Source of the DNA: Rhizobium sophoriradicis
GTDB lineage: Bacteria; Pseudomonadota; Alphaproteobacteria; Rhizobiales; Rhizobiaceae
Length of the DNA: 64,000 nt
Direction of reading: 5' to 3'
Assembly: GCF_003939025.1 (NCBI RefSeq)
Contig: NZ_RQIH01000008.1
Coordinates: 248,001 to 312,000 of the forward strand
Shown here piece after piece: positions 9,081 to 18,004 of the stretch. The first letter of the stretch is position 1. Every line of letters starts with the position of its first letter. The notes below the pieces were generated by a model. It did not search any database. It saw only the letters and a list, made by a program, of their open reading frames with translations, and had not been told where the DNA came from. The translations under genes were made by a program, and so were the position numbers.

Positions 9081-9713
9081 TCAGTGAGGCTTGGCAAGCA
9101 GACCGTTGAACAGCAGGTCGAAATAGGTCCGCAGGAAGGCCTCCTTGTTGGGAGTGGGTACGCGACGGTCGTCGAATATCAGCCGCAGGACCGTCGTCGT
9201 CAGGATGGGCGCGACCACGATGTCGGAGAATTCCACCGGAATTGGGCGAAACTCGCCCGACGCCACGCCCTCCAGGATCAGGGCGTCGATCTTGGCGATG
9301 ATCGGCGCAATGAACTGATCGTGGTGGCGATCGATCAGGTCGGGGAAACGCTGCCCCTCCGAGATGACCAGCCGCGTCAACTCTCGCGTCGCGCGGTCCT
9401 CTGGAATTTGTTCGTAGAAGAGGCCGAGAATGGAAATCAACCTGTCGGTAGCGCTGCCGCTGAGCCGATCGGCGATCGCGAGCAGTTCCTGAAACGGCAC
9501 GGAGAAGTGGTTGATCATGGCTTCGAAGAGCTTTTCCTTGGTCCCGAAGTAGACATAGACCGTGCCCTTGGTGACGCCGACCCTGTCGGCGATGTCTTCG
9601 ACGCGCGTGCCGGCGAAACCGCTTCTGACGAATTCCTCGAAAGCCGCATCCAGAATCTGGACGGGGCGCAGGGCCTTCTGCTCCGCGCGTGTGAGCTTCT
9701 TCTGAGCTGCCAT
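9081..9713 (-). CDS. TetR-family repressor of the adjacent RND efflux operon
   Basis: This 210-residue TetR protein has its helix-turn-helix at about residues 18-65 (QILDAAFEEFVRSGFAGTRV, then VTKGTVYVYFGTKEKLFEAM). The longer frame reaches 9755, but the ATG at 9713 has a good ribosome-binding site (GGGAAG, 7-nt spacing), and a TATAAT-like -10 at 9774-9779 would place the RNA start too close to 9755. It is divergent from the membrane fusion protein gene, and a 20-bp palindrome at 9755-9774 overlaps the promoters of both. This is the standard arrangement for an autoregulated efflux repressor. The inducer is probably a toxic compound exported by the pump. Confidence 0.92.
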   Translation of the reverse strand: MAAQKKLTRAEQKALRPVQILDAAFEEFVRSGFAGTRVEDIADRVGVTKGTVYVYFGTKEKLFEAMINHFSVPFQELLAIADRLSGSATDRLISILGLFYEQIPEDRATRELTRLVISEGQRFPDLIDRHHDQFIAPIIAKIDALILEGVASGEFRPIPVEFSDIVVAPILTTTVLRLIFDDRRVPTPNKEAFLRTYFDLLFNGLLAKPH

Positions 9714-9754
9714 TTCCTGTCTTCCCCGTCGTTTTCCTGCGACGCAAAGTTTCA

Positions 9755-9783
9755 TTGACTAATCCGTCAGTCAATTATATAGG
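9755..9783. promoter_or_regulatory. Divergent promoters and TetR operator
   Basis: The palindrome TTGACT-N8-AGTCAA occupies 9755-9774. On the + strand its first half is a consensus -35 (TTGACT), followed after 17 nt by TATAGG at 9778-9783. On the - strand TATAAT (9774-9779) is a -10 with TTGCTC as -35, 16 nt apart. A repressor bound here would shut off both tetR and the efflux operon. Confidence 0.65.
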
Positions 9784-9811
9784 AGCTGCCGTTGAGAGCA
9801 AGAGGTCAATT

Positions 9812-10879
9812 ATGAGAACCATTCTGATCGCGATCGTATGCGCCATCGGTCTCGGATCCTGCAGCGATGAGAGCGGGCCGGCTGAGCCGACCCCGCGGCA
9901 GGTCGGTGTCGTCGTCGCCAAGCCTGAGCCGCTGGTTCAGGGGGGCGCGATTACGGGAGAGGTGCGGGCGCGCGTCCAGACCGACCTGTCCTTCCGCGTC
10001 AGCGGCAAGATCATCGAACGGCTGGTCGAGGTCGGTCAGTCCGTAAAGGCGGGGCAGCTCCTCGCGCGCATTGATCCGGAACAGCAGAAGGCCGACCTGG
10101 ATGTGGCGGCGGCCAATCTACAGTCGGCCGAGGCGCAGCAGACCCAGGCGCAGCTTGCATTCGACCGCCAGCAGAGCCTGTTTCGGACGCAGGTAACGAC
10201 CCGCGCCGCGCTCGATCAGGCGCAGGAGGCGCTTCTGACGGCACAGGCATCGACGAAGTCGGCGCAGGCACTCTTCGAAACAGCTCAGGACACCTTGTCC
10301 TACACGGAGCTGAAAGCGGATGCCGACGGGGTGATCACCGCCCGCAATGCCGAGGTCGGACAGGTGGCGCAGGCCGCTCAGGTCGTCTTCACGCTTGCTC
10401 ATGATGGCGATCGCGATGCCGTCTTCGAGGTGGTGGAAAGCGCGTTCTTGCGTCCGATCGAAGGCGACGGCACCGTAACTCTGTTGTCGGATCCGACCCA
10501 GAAGATCACGGCAAAGGTTCGCGAGATTTCGCCGACGATCGATTCCGCCACCGGCACCATCAAGGTCAAGGTGGCGATATCGAGCGATGCTCCCATTCCG
10601 CTGGGCGCTCCCGTCGTTGGACGATTCAATTACCTCCCACAGGACGTCATCCAGCTGCCCTGGTCGGCAATGACCTCGAAGGACGGCAAGCCGGCCGTCT
10701 GGATCATCGACCCCGCATGCTCCGTGGTTTCGGCCAGGACAATCGACGTCGCCGGCTACGAGACCGGCAGCTTCGTCGTGAAATCGGGCGTGTCGGCGGG
10801 AGATGTCGTGGTGACCGACGGCACCAAGTTCCTCAGGCCCGGCGAGATCGTGTCTTACGTCAAGGAAGCGTCCAAGTGA
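9812..10879 (+). CDS. RND efflux membrane fusion protein (first of two), lipoprotein
   Basis: This 355-residue HlyD/AcrA-type periplasmic adaptor begins with a lipoprotein signal (MRTILIAIVCAIGLGSC, lipobox LGSC, Cys17). It then shows the barrel-sandwich half LSFRVSGKIIERLVEVGQSV, a Gln/Ala-rich coiled-coil hairpin (about 95-160), the second half-motif ADGVITARNAEVGQVAQAAQ and a beta-barrel region. The start at 9812 follows an AGAGG ribosome-binding site and fits the lipoprotein signal; the upstream open frame crosses the operator. The stop overlaps the start of the second adaptor gene (GTGA). It links the inner-membrane pump to an outer-membrane channel, which is not encoded in the window. 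Confidence 0.93.
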   Translation: MRTILIAIVCAIGLGSCSDESGPAEPTPRQVGVVVAKPEPLVQGGAITGEVRARVQTDLSFRVSGKIIERLVEVGQSVKAGQLLARIDPEQQKADLDVAAANLQSAEAQQTQAQLAFDRQQSLFRTQVTTRAALDQAQEALLTAQASTKSAQALFETAQDTLSYTELKADADGVITARNAEVGQVAQAAQVVFTLAHDGDRDAVFEVVESAFLRPIEGDGTVTLLSDPTQKITAKVREISPTIDSATGTIKVKVAISSDAPIPLGAPVVGRFNYLPQDVIQLPWSAMTSKDGKPAVWIIDPACSVVSARTIDVAGYETGSFVVKSGVSAGDVVVTDGTKFLRPGEIVSYVKEASK

Positions 10880-11961
10880 GTATTCGTCTAAAGATAGTCG
10901 CACTTATGCTGGGCACGGCCCTGGTGTCCTCCTGCGAGCCGAAGGCAGAAGAGAGGACGGACGCGCCTCGTCCGGTGCTGTCGACAACGGTCAGGCAGAC
11001 GCCCGCCACGAGCCTCAGCCTGACCGGCACCATCGAACCGACGATTGAGACCGAACTCGGCTTTCGGATACTCGGGCGAATGATTGCCCGCAATGTCAAT
11101 GTCGGCGATGTCGTCAAGAAGGGTGACGTCGTCGCCGCCATCGATCCGCTGGCGCTGGAGCTTGCCGTGCGCAGTGCCCAGTCCGATGTGGAAAACAGCG
11201 ATGCCCAGCTTAGAAACGCGGTGACCACGGAGCAGCGGCAGCGCGCGCTGGTGGAATCACGCTCCGGCACGGAAGCCTCGCTCGAAGAGGCCGAGCAGGC
11301 AAGGCGGACGGCCGCGGCCGCCGTGGCCAAGGCGCAGGCCAATCTCGACAAGGCCAAGGAGCAACTGGGCTATGCACAGCTTCGGGCGGAATTCGATGGA
11401 GTTGTGACGGCGACTTCGGCCGAGGTAGGTCAGGTCGTATCGGCCGGCCAGACGGTGGTGACCATTGCCCGGCCGGACAAACGCGACGCCGTCGTCGACG
11501 TGCCGCAGGCAGCCGCGCAGAAACTGAAGATCGGCGCACCCTTCGAAGTGACGCTGCAACTCGATCCGACAATCCGCACCTCGGGGATCGTGCGTGAGAT
11601 TGCGCCGGAGGCGGAGACCGCCACCCGCACGAGCAGGACCAAGATCGCGCTCACCGATCCACCTGAAGCCTTCAGGCTCGGCTCGGTCATCACCGCCTCT
11701 GCAACGATATCGGCGGAGCCCGAGATCGTGCTGCCTTCCTCGGCCATCCTTACCGGCAGCGACGGCCAGAGCGTCTGGATCGTCGACGTGCCCGGCAAGA
11801 AGGTGTCGCTGCGCCGCGTGAGGATCGCGGGCGAGGTCGTCGACGACGGCACTGTCCGCGTCACCGAAGGGCTCGCACCCGGAGAACGGGTGGTCGTGGC
11901 CGGCGTGCATAAACTTCAAGATGGCCAGGCCATCAAGATCGACCAGGAGATCAGCCAGTGA
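10876..11961 (+). CDS. RND efflux membrane fusion protein (second), lipoprotein
   Basis: This 361-residue adaptor starts at a GTG that overlaps the previous stop, with AAGGA at 10862-10866 as ribosome-binding site. Its signal is VSIRLKIVALMLGTALVSSC, with lipobox VSSC. It has the same domain order as its neighbour: lipoyl half ELGFRILGRMIARNVNVGDV, coiled-coil hairpin (about 100-165), lipoyl half FDGVVTATSAEVGQVVSAGQ, then beta-barrel. The two adaptors are clearly related but differ at most positions, so they are not a recent duplication. It overlaps the pump gene by 4 nt (ATGA-type). Confidence 0.93.
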   Translation: MSIRLKIVALMLGTALVSSCEPKAEERTDAPRPVLSTTVRQTPATSLSLTGTIEPTIETELGFRILGRMIARNVNVGDVVKKGDVVAAIDPLALELAVRSAQSDVENSDAQLRNAVTTEQRQRALVESRSGTEASLEEAEQARRTAAAAVAKAQANLDKAKEQLGYAQLRAEFDGVVTATSAEVGQVVSAGQTVVTIARPDKRDAVVDVPQAAAQKLKIGAPFEVTLQLDPTIRTSGIVREIAPEAETATRTSRTKIALTDPPEAFRLGSVITASATISAEPEIVLPSSAILTGSDGQSVWIVDVPGKKVSLRRVRIAGEVVDDGTVRVTEGLAPGERVVVAGVHKLQDGQAIKIDQEISQ

Positions 11962-14900
11962 AGTCCTTCAATCTTTCCGACTGGGCGCTCGAACACCGAT
12001 CGCTCGTCTGGTACTTCATGATCGTTTTCATTCTCGCAGGCGCCTTCTCCTACCTGAACCTCGGCCGCGAGGAAGATCCGAACTTCACGATCAAGACGAT
12101 GGTGATCACCGCTCAGTGGCCCGGCGCCTCCGCCGAGGAGGTGACGCGGCAAGTGACCGACAGGATCGAGAAGAAGCTGCAGGAACTTGAATCGCTCGAC
12201 TATACCAAGAGCCAGACCGTCGCCGGTCAGACGACCGTCTTCGTCGAGCTTCTGCCAACGACCAAGGCGAGGGATGTCGCGCCGACCTGGCTGCGCATCC
12301 GCAACATGATCGCCGACATCAAGGGCGATTTTCCGAGCGGCGTCGTCGGTCCGTTCTTCAATGACCGTTTCGGCGATGTTTTCGGAAACATCTATGCCTT
12401 CACCAGCGACGGCCTGACCCAGCGGCAGCTTCGCGATCTTGTCGAAAACGCTCGCTCCGAGGTTCTGAAGGTGCCTGATGTCGGCAAGGTCGACGTGATC
12501 GGCGCGCAGGACGAGGCGATTTATCTCGAATTCTCCACCCGCCAGATCGCAGCGCTCGGAATCGACCAGCAGTCGGTCATCCAGACCCTGCAGGCCCAGA
12601 ACGCCGTGACGCAGTCCGGCTTCGTCGATGCCGGGCCGGAGCGCATCGCCTTGCGGGTGAGCGGACAGTTCACATCCGAGGAAAGCCTGCGGTCGATCAA
12701 CCTGCGCATCAACGACCGCTTCTTCCCGCTGACCGACGTCGCCACGATCACGCGCGGCTACGTCGATCCGCCATCGGCGCTGTTTCGCTTCAACGGTGAG
12801 CCGGCGATCGGCCTTGCCATCGGCATGAAGCAGGGCGCTAATCTTCTGGAATTCGGCGAGGGGCTCGATGCCGAGATGAAACAGGTCGTCGCCGATCTGC
12901 CGATCGGCGTCGATGTCCACCGTGTTTCCGACCAGCCGCATGTCGTCGACGAAGCTGTCTCAGGCTTTACTCGCGCGCTCTTCGAAGCGATCCTCATTGT
13001 ACTCGTCATCAGCTTCATCAGCCTCGGTCTGCGCGCCGGCCTGGTGGTGGCGATTTCCATACCCCTCGTGCTCGCCATCACCTTCGTGGTGATGGAATAT
13101 TCCGGCATCTCGCTGCAGCGCATCTCGCTCGGCGCACTCATCATCGCGCTCGGGCTGCTCGTCGACGACGCCATGATTGCCGTCGAGATGATGGTGGCCC
13201 GTCTGGAGGCGGGCGACGATCTGAAGAAAGCTGCCACATACGTCTATACCTCGACGGCTTTTCCGATGCTAACGGGAACGCTCGTCACCGTCGCCGGCTT
13301 CATACCTGTCGGTCTCAACAACAGCGCCGCCGGCGAATTCACCTTCACGCTTTTCGTCGTCATCGCGGTTTCTCTGGTTGTTTCCTGGATCGTGGCGGTG
13401 CTGTTCACGCCGCTTCTCGGCGTGACGATCCTGCCGAAGACCATGAAGTCGCATCACGAGAAGAAGGGGCGCTTCGCCGCCGTGTTCTCCTGGCTCCTGG
13501 GACTGGCGATGCGCTGGCGCTGGGTCACCATCGTGCTGACGGTCGGCGTCTTTGCCCTTTCGGTCGGCGGCATGGGGCTGGTGCAGCAGCAGTTCTTCCC
13601 GAACTCGGACAGAACCGAGCTCGTCATCGACTGGAATCTGCCGCACAACAGCTCGATTTCCGAGACCAACAGGCAGATGGCCAAGTTCGAAAAGGAGATG
13701 CTGGCCGGTAACAAGGATATCGATCACTGGACGACCTATGTCGGCCAGGGCGCGCCGCGCTTCATCCTCTCCTTCGACGTGCAGACGCCCGACGTGTCGT
13801 TCGGACAGACGGTGATCGTCACCAAGGGGCTTGAGGTGCGCGACAAGGTCCGGGCGGAGCTTCAGGACTACCTGACCAAGACCTTTCCCGGCACCGACGC
13901 ATTCGTCAAGCTGCTCGACATCGGCCCGCCTGTGGGCAAGCCGGTTCAGTACCGTATCAGCGGCCCGGACATTCAGAAGGTGCGCGACATCTCACAGCAA
14001 TTTGCCGGCGTTGTCGGTACCCACCCGCTTCTGTCGAACATGGTGCTGGATTGGAACGAACCCTCCCGCGTCGTGAAGGTCGATGTTCTGCAGGACAAGG
14101 CGCGTCAGCTCGGCGTCTCCTCCGAGGATATCGCAACCGCGCTTAACGGTATCGTCGAGGGTTCCACGGCAACGCAGATCCGCGATGACATCTACCTGGT
14201 CAACGTCGTTGGCCGGGCCAGGGCATCCGAGCGGGACTCCATCCAGACGCTTGAGAATCTGCAGCTCTCGACCTCCAACGGCAAGGTCGTGCCTCTCTCG
14301 GCGGTTGCGAATTTCCGCTACGAACTCGAGCAGCCGACGATCTGGCGTCGCGACCGGCAACCCACCATCACCCTCAAGGCGGCGGTGATCGGTTCGACGC
14401 AGCCGGCGACGATCGTCGACCAGCTGAAGCCCAAGGTGGAAGAGTTCCAGAAGAACCTTCCCGTGGGATACAAGGTGGAAGTGGGCGGCGCGGTCGAATC
14501 GAGCGCCGAAGCTCAGGGACCGATCGCCGCTGTGGCGCCGCTGATGCTGTTTACGATGGCGACGATCCTGATGATCCAGTTGCAGAGCTTCAGCCGCCTG
14601 TTCCTGGTGTTTGCGGTCGCGCCGACGGCGCTGATCGGCGTGGTTGCGGCACTGCTGCTAAGCAACGCGCCGATGGGCTTCGTCGCGATCCTCGGCATTT
14701 TGGCGCTGATCGGCATCCTGATCCGCAACTCGGTCATCCTGGTCGTGCAGATCGAGCATCTGCGCGCCGAAGGGGTCGCGGCGTGGCAGGCGGTGATCGA
14801 GGCGACCGAACACCGGATGCGGCCGATCATGCTGACGGCGGCGGCCGCTACCCTCGCCCTGATCCCGATCTCGCGCGAGATCTTCTGGGGGCCGATGGCC

Positions 14901-15029
14901 TACGCCATGATGGGCGGCATCGTCATCGGAACCGCGCTCACCCTGCTGTTCCTGCCGGCGCTCTACGTCGCCTGGTTCAGGATCCCGAGGGATGAAGGCG
15001 TTCGGGCCGATGCCGCGGCGGAAGCATGA
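11958..15029 (+). CDS. RND-family efflux pump, inner-membrane permease
   Basis: This 1023-residue protein has full RND length, with a first membrane segment at about residues 16-36, a periplasmic loop, TM2-6 (about 335-480), a second large periplasmic loop, and TM7-12 near the C-terminus. The TM4 proton-relay acid pair is visible (GLLVDDAMIAVEMM, about residue 395-408). The N-terminal sequence NLGREEDPNFTIKTMVI and the PGASAEEVTRQVTDRIE motif place it in the hydrophobe/amphiphile (AcrB-like) group rather than the heavy-metal group. With the two adaptors it should form a tripartite exporter using an outer-membrane channel encoded elsewhere. Substrates are unknown. Confidence 0.94.
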   Translation: MKSFNLSDWALEHRSLVWYFMIVFILAGAFSYLNLGREEDPNFTIKTMVITAQWPGASAEEVTRQVTDRIEKKLQELESLDYTKSQTVAGQTTVFVELLPTTKARDVAPTWLRIRNMIADIKGDFPSGVVGPFFNDRFGDVFGNIYAFTSDGLTQRQLRDLVENARSEVLKVPDVGKVDVIGAQDEAIYLEFSTRQIAALGIDQQSVIQTLQAQNAVTQSGFVDAGPERIALRVSGQFTSEESLRSINLRINDRFFPLTDVATITRGYVDPPSALFRFNGEPAIGLAIGMKQGANLLEFGEGLDAEMKQVVADLPIGVDVHRVSDQPHVVDEAVSGFTRALFEAILIVLVISFISLGLRAGLVVAISIPLVLAITFVVMEYSGISLQRISLGALIIALGLLVDDAMIAVEMMVARLEAGDDLKKAATYVYTSTAFPMLTGTLVTVAGFIPVGLNNSAAGEFTFTLFVVIAVSLVVSWIVAVLFTPLLGVTILPKTMKSHHEKKGRFAAVFSWLLGLAMRWRWVTIVLTVGVFALSVGGMGLVQQQFFPNSDRTELVIDWNLPHNSSISETNRQMAKFEKEMLAGNKDIDHWTTYVGQGAPRFILSFDVQTPDVSFGQTVIVTKGLEVRDKVRAELQDYLTKTFPGTDAFVKLLDIGPPVGKPVQYRISGPDIQKVRDISQQFAGVVGTHPLLSNMVLDWNEPSRVVKVDVLQDKARQLGVSSEDIATALNGIVEGSTATQIRDDIYLVNVVGRARASERDSIQTLENLQLSTSNGKVVPLSAVANFRYELEQPTIWRRDRQPTITLKAAVIGSTQPATIVDQLKPKVEEFQKNLPVGYKVEVGGAVESSAEAQGPIAAVAPLMLFTMATILMIQLQSFSRLFLVFAVAPTALIGVVAALLLSNAPMGFVAILGILALIGILIRNSVILVVQIEHLRAEGVAAWQAVIEATEHRMRPIMLTAAAATLALIPISREIFWGPMAYAMMGGIVIGTALTLLFLPALYVAWFRIPRDEGVRADAAAEA

Positions 15030-15192
15030 GGACAGGCTTTGACAGCCACCTCATGCCGCCGCGGCTTGCAACACGGACCGAACGCAAGGCGTGGGTGGCG
15101 CAAGCAAAGCCATCCCACGCGGGAGCAGGGTGTGGGACCTCGACATGAGCGCACTGAAACGCGTCTTCGGCATAGAAGGGGAGGGGGCGATA

Positions 15193-16344
15193 GTGAAACG
15201 GCGTTTGAAATTGCTACCGAAAGCAGGCCCAGTGATCCTTGCGGCGATCGCGCTCACCATGCTTTCGGGTTGCGCCACAAGGCCGTCGCCGAATGTTCTT
15301 AAGCCGGTTCATCTGAATGAGGCGCTTCATTCCGAAGTCACCTCCGAACGGGTGAGCGTCCTGGCTGCGACCAACCGGAGCGCTGATGCCATCCTAGGCG
15401 GGTTCGGGAGCGCATGGTCCGAGACCCTTACCTATGAACAGTACGAATTTTCAGTTCCTCCCGGCCGGAAGGGCACGGTGATTAGCTATCCGACGTCAAG
15501 GCCTGATCCCGAACGGCAATTTGCCGTCACCGGGCGCAAGCAGCTTCCAAAGGATGCCTTCGTGCAGGAGGCAATCCGCTCCGTGCAATCCGACGGCACC
15601 ATCGGCATCTTCGTGCACGGCTACAATTACAGTTATCAGGAAGCGCTGTTTCGCACCGCGCAGATCGCTGCGGACGCGAAAATTCCGGGTGCCCCGATCC
15701 TGTTTTCCTGGCCGTCGGCCGCAGCCGTCGCCGGATATGTCGCCGACCGCGACGCAGCGCTTTCCTCGCGTAGCGAACTCGGTTCGCTCGTCACCTCGCT
15801 CTCTGCTTCCGGCAAGGTGAAACGCATCATCCTGTTCGGACACAGCATGGGCGGGTTCCTGGTCATGGAAACCGTGCGGCAGCTCAAGCTGCAGCATCGC
15901 GACGATGTCATCAGCAAGCTGGCGGTGGTGCTCGCCGCCCCCGATATCGACGTCGACGTCTTCCGCTCGCAGCTTGCGGATATCGGGCGAATGCCGATCC
16001 CGATCTCACTTCTTGTTTCGAAGGACGACCGGGCGCTGGTTGCTTCGAGCTTCATTGCGGGAGAGAGGCCGCGGGTTGGACGCCTCGATATCGACGATCC
16101 CGTCATCGGGGAGGAAGCCTTGCGGGAAAGGCTTCGGGTCATCGACATCACGTCGATCCAGGCGTCGGACGGGCTGGGGCACGACCGCTACGCGTCGCTC
16201 GCCAAGTACGGCGCGCAGCTTGCCTCCTTCGAAAGCGGCAAGCGTGCATCCGCCGGCGATGTCGGCGCCTATGTCTTCGATGCGGCCGGCGCTGCCGTCG
16301 CAAGCCCGTTTCGCCTGGCCGGACGTTTCGTCGGCGCGCACTGA
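15193..16344 (+). CDS. DUF900-type alpha/beta hydrolase, predicted lipoprotein
   Basis: This 383-residue protein has a lipoprotein signal (hydrophobic stretch AGPVILAAIALTML then SGC lipobox) and a DUF900-like alpha/beta-hydrolase domain: oxyanion region GIFVHGYNYSYQEALFR, nucleophile elbow GHSMGG, and a late DGLGHDRYAS region with the likely catalytic His. The GTG at 15193 follows a strong AAGGGGAGGGG ribosome-binding stretch; an upstream ATG at 15145 is possible. It lies 163 nt after the RND pump in the same direction but is not obviously part of that operon. Esterase or lipase activity is a family inference; the substrate is unknown. Confidence 0.82.
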   Translation: MKRRLKLLPKAGPVILAAIALTMLSGCATRPSPNVLKPVHLNEALHSEVTSERVSVLAATNRSADAILGGFGSAWSETLTYEQYEFSVPPGRKGTVISYPTSRPDPERQFAVTGRKQLPKDAFVQEAIRSVQSDGTIGIFVHGYNYSYQEALFRTAQIAADAKIPGAPILFSWPSAAAVAGYVADRDAALSSRSELGSLVTSLSASGKVKRIILFGHSMGGFLVMETVRQLKLQHRDDVISKLAVVLAAPDIDVDVFRSQLADIGRMPIPISLLVSKDDRALVASSFIAGERPRVGRLDIDDPVIGEEALRERLRVIDITSIQASDGLGHDRYASLAKYGAQLASFESGKRASAGDVGAYVFDAAGAAVASPFRLAGRFVGAH

Positions 16345-16370
16345 CTGGCCCGGGCGCGCTCCGGAGGATC

Positions 16371-16402
16371 TGTACAATGCGGCCATCAGCATTGTGTACA
16401 AT
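16371..16402. promoter_or_regulatory. Repeated TGTACAAT sites upstream of the NCS1 permease
   Basis: TGTACAAT occurs at 16371-16378 and again within a perfect 12-bp palindrome, ATTGT-GT-ACAAT, at 16391-16402. The pair is about one and a half to two helical turns apart and lies 85-117 nt before the permease start. The TTGT-N2-ACAA form resembles GntR (FadR/VanR subgroup) operators. No GntR gene is nearby. Confidence 0.4.
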
Positions 16403-16487
16403 GTGACTATTAAATTGTCAGATGCCTAAATGAAGCGCAGACTTCCCCCCGTGGTCGAGTCGCCACAGGGGATATGGGAGGGCATTC

Positions 16488-17939
16488 ATGAGCATTCGAG
16501 ATCCGTCTCCCTCGTTGTATAACGAGGACCTTGCACCCGCCGCGGAGCGCAAATGGGGTGCATTCAGCATCTTCAACGTCTGGACGTCTGATGTCCACAG
16601 CCTGTGGGGCTATTACCTGGCGGCGAGCCTGTTCCTGCTGTGCGGCAGCTTCGTCAATTTCGTCATCGCCATCGGCATCGGCTCTCTGGTCATCTTCTTC
16701 CTGATGAGCCTGGTCGGCAATGCCGGCGTGCGCACCGGCGTACCCTTTCCGGTTCTGGCGCGAGCGTCCTTCGGCACCTTCGGCGCCAACGTTCCGGCAC
16801 TCGTCCGTGCGGTGGTTGCCTGCTTCTGGTACGGGGCGCAGACGGCCGCGGCGTCCGGTGCGATCGTTGCCTTGCTGATCCGCAACGAGAGCCTGCTCGC
16901 CTTTCACCAGAACAGCCACATGCTTGGACATTCGACGCTGGAGCTCATTTGCTACGTCATCGTCTGGGCGCTGCAACTGCTGATCATCCAACGTGGCATG
17001 GAAACGGTCCGCAAGTTCCAGGATTGGGCCGGCCCTGCCGTCTGGATCATGATGCTGATCCTCGCGGTTTATCTGGTCGCCAAATCAGGCACCTTTTCCT
17101 TCGGTTCGGAGATCCCGCGCGACGTGCTGATCGAAAAGACCAAGGATGCCGGCGTGCCGGGCGAGCCCGGCTCGTTTGCGGCGCTTGCCGCTGTCGCCGC
17201 CACCTGGATCACCTATTTCGCTGCGCTCTACCTGAATTTCTGCGATTTCTCGCGTTACGCAACGAGCGAAAAGGCGCTGCGCAAGGGTAACCTCTGGGGC
17301 CTGCCGATCAATCTTCTGGCCTTCTGCCTCGTCGCAGGCGTCACGACCACAGCCGCCTTCACTGTCTACGGCGAGGTGCTGTTGCATCCGGAAATGATCT
17401 CGGCGAAATTTGATAGCTGGTTCCTGGCGCTGCTTGCCGCTTTGACCTTCGCAGTCGCCACGCTCGGCATCAACGTCGTGGCGAACTTCGTGTCGCCGGC
17501 CTTCGATTTCGCCAATGTCTTCCCGCGCCAGATCAACTTCAAACGCGGGGGATATATCGCCGCCCTGATCGCTCTCGTGCTTTATCCGTTTGCTCCCTGG
17601 GAAACGGGTGCGGCACATTTCGTCAACTTCATCGGTTCGACGATGGGTCCGATCTTCGGCATCATGATGGTCGACTATTATCTCATCCGGAAGAGCCAGC
17701 TGAACGTTGAAGCGCTCTACCGCGAGAATGGCGAGTTCCGCTTCCAGAACGGCTGGCACGGCAATGCCTTCATCGCATTCGCGGTCGGCGCGCTGTTCTC
17801 CTCGATCTTGCCGACCTTCACCTCGATCCTGCCAGATTGGTGGGGCACCTATGGCTGGTTCTTCGGCGTCGCCATCGGCGGAGCGATCTATTTCGTGCTG
17901 AGGATGGGCGCGCGGCGCAATCCGGCCTTCGCCGCATGA
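16488..17939 (+). CDS. NCS1-family cytosine/purine/uracil/thiamine/allantoin-type permease
   Basis: This 483-residue inner-membrane transporter has about 12 hydrophobic segments. The conserved NCS1 N-terminal motif SLYNEDLAPAAERKWGAFSI and FNVWTSDVHSLWGY are present, as are PVLARASFGTFGANVPALVRA and the late region INFIGSTMGPIFGIMMVDYY-like sequence. NCS1 proteins import nucleobases or related compounds (hydantoins, allantoin, thiamine precursors) with Na+ or H+. The start has a clear GGGAGG ribosome-binding site at 16476-16481. It is monocistronic and followed by a bidirectional terminator. No purine or pyrimidine catabolic gene is beside it, so the substrate is open. Confidence 0.93.
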   Translation: MSIRDPSPSLYNEDLAPAAERKWGAFSIFNVWTSDVHSLWGYYLAASLFLLCGSFVNFVIAIGIGSLVIFFLMSLVGNAGVRTGVPFPVLARASFGTFGANVPALVRAVVACFWYGAQTAAASGAIVALLIRNESLLAFHQNSHMLGHSTLELICYVIVWALQLLIIQRGMETVRKFQDWAGPAVWIMMLILAVYLVAKSGTFSFGSEIPRDVLIEKTKDAGVPGEPGSFAALAAVAATWITYFAALYLNFCDFSRYATSEKALRKGNLWGLPINLLAFCLVAGVTTTAAFTVYGEVLLHPEMISAKFDSWFLALLAALTFAVATLGINVVANFVSPAFDFANVFPRQINFKRGGYIAALIALVLYPFAPWETGAAHFVNFIGSTMGPIFGIMMVDYYLIRKSQLNVEALYRENGEFRFQNGWHGNAFIAFAVGALFSSILPTFTSILPDWWGTYGWFFGVAIGGAIYFVLRMGARRNPAFAA

Positions 17940-17945
17940 CCAAAT

Positions 17946-17978
17946 AAAAGGCGCCGGGCAAATGGCCGGGCGCCTTTT
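17946..17978. terminator. Bidirectional intrinsic terminator
   Basis: The arms AAAAGGCGCC (17946-17955) and GGCGCCTTTT (17969-17978) form a 10-bp stem ending in T runs on both strands. It separates the convergent NCS1 permease and chemoreceptor genes and can serve both. Confidence 0.85.
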
Positions 17979-18004
17979 ACCTCGGATTTCCTGCAGACGT
18001 TCGT

